The position numbers were made by a program, and so were the translations under genes. The notes beneath the pieces are model-generated. The model saw only the letters and a list, made by a program, of their open reading frames with translations. It was not told where the DNA came from and ran no database searches. Below are positions 58,227 to 64,000 of a DNA stretch of 64,000 nucleotides, one piece after another; the stretch's first letter is position 1; every line of letters begins with the position of its first letter. Origin of the DNA: Maribacter_C sp047345145 (GTDB lineage: Bacteria > Bacteroidota > Bacteroidia > Flavobacteriales > Flavobacteriaceae); the NCBI RefSeq assembly GCF_047345145.1, contig NZ_JBLFER010000002.1:1-64000 (forward strand). The letters run 5' to 3'.

Positions 58227-58961
58227 ATGAATTTTTACGAGCTAAAAACCGATAGACGTTCGAATAGTGAATGGAACTGTTTTCTTTCTAATGAGGAAAA
58301 CCAAAAGTACAATATTATAGAAAGTTTAGAAGCTGGCTCTAAGCTTCAGTTATCAAATGGTGAATTGCTTACGATGAATTTAAGAAATTCTCTTAAAGAC
58401 GATGGAACTAGAAAGGAAATCCCATTCGAAGCAGACCTAATTAATTGGTTTGATGATATAAGCCTAAATACATATAAAACTTTTGCGGCTTCGGTAATAA
58501 TTATTAGTTCGAAGTTTAAAGAGTTTTTGTCAAAATTTACCTTACCGAATCATTCATACTATAATTTGAGAATAATTAATGCAGAAAACGAAAGTAATAC
58601 AACAAACTATTTCATGTTGCATATACATGGGAATATTTCAGATTTTACGGATTTTTCAAAATGCGAGTATACTTATACAAAGTGGGAAAATGATAGTTTT
58701 ATAAAATTGGAAAAAGGTTCGTTTAACTCATTAGAACAATTTCAAATAGCTGAAAAAGAAGCATTCGAAAATGATAAAACTCAAATAAAAATATCTTCCC
58801 GAGTATTGACAGGAAATTTTGATATAGTGTGGGGCTTTACTAACTGCTTGCGTGTAAATGAACAGGTAGATTGGCAATTAAAAAATATGGAGCTAAAAGG
58901 AATAAAGACTAAAATTTTCAAGGATTATCACATTATCAATAAGTCTGATTATTCCATTTAA
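58227..58961 (+). CDS. Putative immunity protein for the nuclease toxin
   Basis: Predicted 244-aa protein without signal peptide or membrane segment, so cytoplasmic, as an immunity protein for a nuclease should be. It begins MNFYELKTDRRSNSEWNCFL, with FKEFLSKFTLPNHSYYNLRIIN and YFMLHIHGNISDFTDF in the middle. This loosely recalls the DUF1629/Imm11-like immunity proteins, but that match is weak. By eye it is more A+T-rich than upstream genes. It lies 4 bases after the toxin and before the next large secreted gene. Confidence 0.7.
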   Translation: MNFYELKTDRRSNSEWNCFLSNEENQKYNIIESLEAGSKLQLSNGELLTMNLRNSLKDDGTRKEIPFEADLINWFDDISLNTYKTFAASVIIISSKFKEFLSKFTLPNHSYYNLRIINAENESNTTNYFMLHIHGNISDFTDFSKCEYTYTKWENDSFIKLEKGSFNSLEQFQIAEKEAFENDKTQIKISSRVLTGNFDIVWGFTNCLRVNEQVDWQLKNMELKGIKTKIFKDYHIINKSDYSI

Positions 58962-59000
58962 TAAAAAGTACAACAATAAGTATTTCATTAACCAAGTAGT

Positions 59001-62000
59001 ATGAATAAAAACTACATACATATCATCTTTATCCTCTGGGGTAGCCTACTCTTGGCAAGCCCAGCAATGGCCTCTTTTGAAAACACAACCACTTTTGAAA
59101 TAGAAACACTTACAATTTCAAAAGACACGCTAAACCCAAAAGAAAAAGACACGGTCAAAACCCGAGTAGTTGCGAAAGACCCTTTAATGGCACGCTGGCA
59201 AAAAGAAAAAATAGCCAAGATTGAAGAGGTGCCTGTAAAGGTGGTCACCGACAACAAATTCAAAAGCTTTCCTGAATTAGAGAAGTACACTGAAAATTTA
59301 AACGATGGCATTTTAGGCAGACTTTCAGAGTTTACAAAATCTTATGTAGAAGAGCTCAAATCAAAAGCTAGAGCCAAATTAGACAACAACTCAAAAGAAG
59401 TTTTAGAAGCCGGTGAAAATGTCTTCAAAATTTTAGATGAAAACCAAAACTTTATAAATATCATAGGCGGTCAACAGGTAGTTGAAATGCCTGTAGGCAT
59501 CAAAAAAAGTGTTTCAGATAATTCTGATATCACATTAGGTATTGTTCGTATGGAGTACCACACCAACTACACCGTTGTTGATATGTTCGCCAGATTGAAC
59601 TTAGGTGAATTAGGCGTTGAAAATTTACTTTTCGCTGCTAACGATGTTAAAATATCGAAAGATGGGGGTATTTATGGTGAAGCGCGTTTGACCTTATTAG
59701 AAGATGCTTATGTGGGCCAAAATGGTGGACAATGGTTATTTATTTTCAAAGGAGGCAAAGACCCTAAAACAGGCAAAGGCAATGGTGCAACCTATCTTGA
59801 TATAGATTGTGAGGGCAAAGTAAAAAAAATAGGCTTAAACCTTGACGTAAGAATAGCAAAATCAGTCGCGATACCCATTAAAGATGATGGAAGTCCTGAA
59901 TTTCCTAATAGTGTAACACCAGGAACGGGGGAATCGCCAAGAGATAATGATACGTATCTCGGTACCTCTTTTGCCTTAGAAACTGATGAGCTTGGTGGTT
60001 TACTGATAGAGCTTGACCTTCCCATGTTTCAATTAAAAGCTTTACCGAATTGGGGCTTTAAAATGGAGAAAACGGTTTTAGATTTAAGCGATACCAAAAA
60101 CTCTGCAAGTATTAATTTTCCTGAGATTTATAGAACGCAAGGTCTTTTACAAGGCAATGATAATCTCTGGCGTGGTTTCTATTCTAGTGAAGTTCGTGTA
60201 TTGTTACCTCCCGAATTCAAAAAGAAAGGCTCTTCTGAAAGAATCGCTATTGGCGCTCGTGATTTGTTGATTGATAATTTCGGAGTCTCAGGTGATTTCT
60301 ATGCTACTGATGTATTGGATATCAATGAAGGTGATGCTAGTAAATGGCAAATTTCAGTAGATTCTATAGGAGTCGATTTAAAGGTAAATCGATTTATAAA
60401 AGGAGGCTTTAACGGTGAAATTGTTTTGCCCATAAGTGATAAGAAATCTACGGGTGGTAAGTTGGCCTATAAAGGCGTAATTACTGCAGATCAGTACTAT
60501 TCTGTAAATGTAGAAGCGGTTGAAGATGTGAGTTTTGACGTATTTAAAGCCAAAGCCAAAATTTTTACCGGATCTTATGTCAAACTCGAAGTTGAAAACA
60601 ATCGTTTTTATCCTGAAGCCAATTTGACAGGGCTGATGTCTTTCAATGCCAAACAAGATGCGGAGTTCAATCAGTTTTCCTCGGAGTCACTTAATGATAC
60701 TACAGCAGTTGTAGACCTAGAATTTGATGGACTTTCTTTTCAAAATTTTAAAATTCAGACCAAACAACGCCCATACCTTACTATAGAATATGCAGGTTTC
60801 AAAGACGATATTAAACTGCCAAAAATCGCTGGTTTTGAGCTCGGTTTTTATGATGTCAGTATAACAACTGATGCTGAAGAAAATGCAATTTTAGCTTTAA
60901 ATAGTTACATAAATCTTGATAGCGAAGGTATTCATGGTGATATACGCTTAAGCGTTATCGGGGAATTAGACGAAGGCGATTTACTCCAATGGAAATATAA
61001 AGAAGTTGACATCAGCAGAGTTGATATTGATGTAAAACGAAAGTCTTTTGAGTTTAAAGGTTTTGCAGAGTTTTTTAAGGACGACCCCGTTTACGGGCAA
61101 GGTTTTGCTGGCGGCTTTGATTTAAACCTAACCAGTATTGAGATAGAAATAGGAGCCCGTGCCCTTTTTGGTAATACTGGTGATTACAGGTATTGGTTCG
61201 TAGATGCCCATGGTCGGCCTACAAAATCGAATAGCACCACTTTCAAAATTTTTGATTTAGGCGGTGGGGTATATCACCATATGCGAAAAGCGGGCATGAA
61301 CGAAGATAATGTAAAATCGATGTCAGGTATCGATTATCAACCCGATATTGATACAGAAATAGGTTTTAAAGCCCTTGCTGCATTTGAAGTAAAAGAAACT
61401 TTCACAGGTTTGGTAGCCATAGAAATGGCTTTTAATTCAAAAGCTGCTGGCGGTGGTGTTAGTAGACTAGGGTTTTATGGTGGGGCTATGTTGATGCAAA
61501 GTAATTCTGGCGGAGGTGAAGGCGCAAATAGCGGCGGCAATCCGCAATACCCGTTTGGTAGTCTAGATGACATGCAAAAAGAAGTAGCTAGCAAGGAAGA
61601 ATTGCTAGGTAATTTTCATGAAATGTCGATAGACAAAGATGGCATAAAAGCTTTTTCAGATGCCATTTTTCCAGATTTATTGACGGGTGAAGAACTTTTC
61701 GCGGCTCAAGTAGGTATCGATTTTGATTTTAGAAATCGCACCTATTGGGGCATGTTTGATGTATTCTTAAATGCGGGAGCTATCAAAGGGGAAGGCGAAA
61801 AAAATCGTTTGGGATATCTTGAGTTTTATAATTCTCCAGACGATTGGTACATATGGGTGGGCACCCCGAAAAAACGATTTGGACTTAAAGAGATTCCCAT
61901 AGGTCCGTATTTAGCAAGTTTTAACCTGTACTTCATGACAGGTACAATTTTAGAAGACCCAGCTTTACCGCCTCAAAATGTTATTGACATTTTACACCTA

Positions 62001-63920
62001 ACGGATGAGGAGCTAATGTTTGGAAGAAATTTTGACCAAGAGTTAGCAAGAGGAGTTGGTTATGCCTTTGGTGCAAAATTTGAATTAGGCATGGGCTTCG
62101 ATTGGGAAATCGTTTATGCAAAAGTAGCCGTTGGTGCAGGGTTTGATTTGATGATGCGTGATTTTGGAGATGCGCAATGTAAAGATAGAGACGGAACCAT
62201 TGGTATGGATGGCTGGTACTCCATTGGTCAAATGTATGCTTATTTGCAGGGTGAAATTGGCGCTCAGGTGAAGTTATTCGGAGTCAATAAACAAATACCT
62301 ATACTAAGTGCAGGAATAGCCGTTCTGGCCCAAGCTCAGCTACCAAATCCGGTTTTTATTAAAGGATATGCTGGTGTAGACATAAAAGTTTTAGGCCTAA
62401 TTAACATTCACGCAAGACTAAAAGTTGTTATTGGTGAACCTTGTGAAATTATTGGTAAAACAGGTATACAAGACTTGGTAATGATTTCCGATATAACACC
62501 TCGTGATGGTCTTACCGATGTAGATGTTTTTGATGCTATTCAAGTGGCATTTAATGCCCCCATAGACAGTGAAATTCCGTTCACCGATGATCAAGGTTCA
62601 AAAACATTTCGAATAAGTCTAAAGGATATAACAATTACGACAAACGGTGAAGAAATTAAAGGTTCATATAAGTTAAACAATGAAAAAGATGTATTGATAT
62701 ACAACTCAGATGAAATCCTCCCACCAGAACAAGAAATAAATGTTTTAGTACGTGTTTCCTTTGATGAAAAAGTCGGAGGTAATTGGGTAGCCGTTGCGAA
62801 TGAGGGTGTGCCTGTAATTGAAGAGAAAGAGGTAACCTTTACCACAGGGGATGCCCCAAGAAAAATACCGCATAAGAATATTCAGTATATGTATCCGGTA
62901 GTAGACCAGCAGTATATGCTTCCTAAAGAGGCAAATGCAGGTTTTGTTCAATTAGACAAAGGTCAAGAATATCTATTTGGCAATGGTTTCAGTGATGAAT
63001 TGTACTTTATTGATGAGAGCGGAAATAAAACAAAAGTTAATTTCAGTTACAATACTGCTGAGAAAAGATTGAATTTCGATTTACCAGATTTAAATAATGA
63101 ACAAAAGTATACCTATGCACTTATTACGCTAAACCCGGGCGATGGTGATGAGGGTCAGGCAATGACAGCAGTAGAGTTCATAGAAGTCTCTGAAGATTTG
63201 GAAATATCCAATAATACCTTAACGGGTAGCGCTTCAAATGATGCATTTATTAGTCGATTGGATTTTACTTTTAAAACAAGTCGATATGATAATTTTAGTC
63301 AGAAAATAAGATCCATTAAACAAAAGAATAGTTATATATATCTTGACACCTACCCTGGCACCGGAGAAACGGTTTCTAGTGTGGCTTATCTATCTATAGG
63401 AACAGAAGAGTTTGAACCCTTTGGCATAAATGACCTAACAGGAACAAATTTTACGCAAAATAAGCCCCTGATTGAGTTTGAGGCTTTGACTACAGATGAT
63501 TATTATAAGGAAGAAATTTATCCATTGCTTTACAGGGAATATCCCCTAGATTCTGATATAACATTGTCAAGAAATGAGGCTGAACTTGGAGTTCCACCTT
63601 TAAAATCTATCAAATTGATTAACACGTATCTGAATTACGCCACCCACCAACCTGAAAATGTATTGTTAAAGACACTATTCCCATATAGGTGGCATTTGCC
63701 TATTGCTTATTACTTAGATTATCAAGAATTACAATATAAAATCAATAATCGTTACGCAAGATATGGTGAAATTCAACCGCAGTATGACAACTATTCTTAC
63801 TTAATAAAAGGTCTGTTTCCATTTATTAACAAAGAGAGCTATCAAGTTAGATTTAGTTATGTATTACCGAATGGTGTAAGTCGTAATTCTGAAATTATTA
63901 ACTACACGAATACATATTAA
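59001..63920 (+). CDS. Very large secreted beta-rich protein of the toxin locus
   Basis: Predicted 1639 aa with a signal peptide (MNKNYIHIIFILWGSLLLAS, cleaved near AMA). About 50-1150 is a long series of beta-strand modules (GARDLLIDNFGVSGDFYATDVLDIN..., IGARALFGNTGDYRYWFVDAHGRP...) with Gly-rich loops (SGGGEGANSGGN). An Ig-like SbsA/Big_5-type domain begins near 1162 (ISDITPRDGLTDVDVFDAIQVAFNAPI). The last 350 residues are another beta region. No enzyme motif or type IX C-terminal signal was recognised. It may form a surface assembly or delivery fibre with its neighbours; this is inference. Confidence 0.72.
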   Translation: MNKNYIHIIFILWGSLLLASPAMASFENTTTFEIETLTISKDTLNPKEKDTVKTRVVAKDPLMARWQKEKIAKIEEVPVKVVTDNKFKSFPELEKYTENLNDGILGRLSEFTKSYVEELKSKARAKLDNNSKEVLEAGENVFKILDENQNFINIIGGQQVVEMPVGIKKSVSDNSDITLGIVRMEYHTNYTVVDMFARLNLGELGVENLLFAANDVKISKDGGIYGEARLTLLEDAYVGQNGGQWLFIFKGGKDPKTGKGNGATYLDIDCEGKVKKIGLNLDVRIAKSVAIPIKDDGSPEFPNSVTPGTGESPRDNDTYLGTSFALETDELGGLLIELDLPMFQLKALPNWGFKMEKTVLDLSDTKNSASINFPEIYRTQGLLQGNDNLWRGFYSSEVRVLLPPEFKKKGSSERIAIGARDLLIDNFGVSGDFYATDVLDINEGDASKWQISVDSIGVDLKVNRFIKGGFNGEIVLPISDKKSTGGKLAYKGVITADQYYSVNVEAVEDVSFDVFKAKAKIFTGSYVKLEVENNRFYPEANLTGLMSFNAKQDAEFNQFSSESLNDTTAVVDLEFDGLSFQNFKIQTKQRPYLTIEYAGFKDDIKLPKIAGFELGFYDVSITTDAEENAILALNSYINLDSEGIHGDIRLSVIGELDEGDLLQWKYKEVDISRVDIDVKRKSFEFKGFAEFFKDDPVYGQGFAGGFDLNLTSIEIEIGARALFGNTGDYRYWFVDAHGRPTKSNSTTFKIFDLGGGVYHHMRKAGMNEDNVKSMSGIDYQPDIDTEIGFKALAAFEVKETFTGLVAIEMAFNSKAAGGGVSRLGFYGGAMLMQSNSGGGEGANSGGNPQYPFGSLDDMQKEVASKEELLGNFHEMSIDKDGIKAFSDAIFPDLLTGEELFAAQVGIDFDFRNRTYWGMFDVFLNAGAIKGEGEKNRLGYLEFYNSPDDWYIWVGTPKKRFGLKEIPIGPYLASFNLYFMTGTILEDPALPPQNVIDILHLTDEELMFGRNFDQELARGVGYAFGAKFELGMGFDWEIVYAKVAVGAGFDLMMRDFGDAQCKDRDGTIGMDGWYSIGQMYAYLQGEIGAQVKLFGVNKQIPILSAGIAVLAQAQLPNPVFIKGYAGVDIKVLGLINIHARLKVVIGEPCEIIGKTGIQDLVMISDITPRDGLTDVDVFDAIQVAFNAPIDSEIPFTDDQGSKTFRISLKDITITTNGEEIKGSYKLNNEKDVLIYNSDEILPPEQEINVLVRVSFDEKVGGNWVAVANEGVPVIEEKEVTFTTGDAPRKIPHKNIQYMYPVVDQQYMLPKEANAGFVQLDKGQEYLFGNGFSDELYFIDESGNKTKVNFSYNTAEKRLNFDLPDLNNEQKYTYALITLNPGDGDEGQAMTAVEFIEVSEDLEISNNTLTGSASNDAFISRLDFTFKTSRYDNFSQKIRSIKQKNSYIYLDTYPGTGETVSSVAYLSIGTEEFEPFGINDLTGTNFTQNKPLIEFEALTTDDYYKEEIYPLLYREYPLDSDITLSRNEAELGVPPLKSIKLINTYLNYATHQPENVLLKTLFPYRWHLPIAYYLDYQELQYKINNRYARYGEIQPQYDNYSYLIKGLFPFINKESYQVRFSYVLPNGVSRNSEIINYTNTY

Positions 63921-63922
63921 AA

Positions 63923-64000
63923 ATGAAGAATTTAGTACAATACATTTTATACCTAATTTGTTTTTTGCTACCTAACTTTAGCGAAGGTCAAGATCAAATT
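63923..64000 (+). CDS. Start of a further secreted protein (cut by window edge)
   Basis: ATG 63923, two bases after the stop of the 1639-aa gene, opens a frame that runs off the window. The 26 visible codons give MKNLVQYILYLICFLLPNFS then EGQDQI, a clear signal peptide with a cleavage-like SEGQ. In related flavobacterial loci the next gene is often an RHS/DUF6443-type giant, but nothing here shows it. Confidence 0.7.
   Translation, partial: MKNLVQYILYLICFLLPNFSEGQDQI

Overview
The window is chromosomal DNA from a member of the Bacteroidota, almost certainly a marine Flavobacteriaceae. The evidence is low G+C, almost no Shine-Dalgarno sites, TAnnTTTG-type -7 promoter boxes, the ssb-gldE-gldD gliding-motility block, an L21 ribosomal protein with a helix-hairpin-helix tail, GIN-domain and DUF4301 proteins, and several flavobacterial REP-type palindromes. 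No rRNA, tRNA, CRISPR array, transposase or integrase was recognised.

Layout. (1) 1-4500: five small genes, each followed by a long imperfect palindrome with integron attC geometry. The first bases of a cassette (GTTxxxxxx) are complementary to the inverted core that closes the same cassette. No integrase is visible, so this looks like a CALIN-type cassette array cut by the left window edge. The cargo is secreted, lipoprotein or outer-membrane proteins. (2) 4500-9600: small envelope proteins, DUF4301, a NadR-like kinase, a PnuC-type transporter, a thiamine-binding-like protein and a phosphopantetheinyl transferase. (3) 9600-21500: ahcY, a glutathione peroxidase/DUF2452/flavin reductase/SDR run, rplU-rpmA, a paired M16 protease operon, a GIN-domain protein and a DMT exporter. 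(4) 21500-32500: metal-binding and lipoprotein genes, an S41 protease, an MBL hydrolase, a PLP ammonia-lyase-like enzyme, and a cluster (AraC-type sensor, DJ-1-like lipoprotein, two serine-hydrolase-fold proteins, NTF2-like protein, 29-residue-repeat protein). (5) 32500-40100: gldD, gldE, ssb, mutY, hup, a 29-residue basic ribosomal-type protein, rng, recX and a JmjC-like cupin.

(6) 40200-50430: a scattered biotin locus (bioB, a ketosynthase, bioA, bioD, bioF), interrupted by unrelated genes. It contains a decayed bioD::bioF fusion pseudogene, and REP-like palindromes lie both between and inside its genes. (7) 50430-64000: a polymorphic-toxin-like export locus. Its parts are an outer-membrane-type protein of 819 aa; a 1631-aa TANFOR/FnIII-like protein with a HELGH metalloprotease motif and a C-terminal HH...NHPKY nuclease-like domain; a cytoplasmic putative immunity protein 4 bases downstream; a 1639-aa secreted beta-rich protein; and a further secreted gene running off the right edge. 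The leader of the first gene lies beside a 163-bp element with perfect 20-bp inverted ends. The signal peptide of the toxin gene appears to be encoded by another repeat.

The two parts most worth following up are the integrase-less cassette array and the metalloprotease-nuclease toxin locus. Assignments rest on motifs and family resemblance read by eye; no database search was run.
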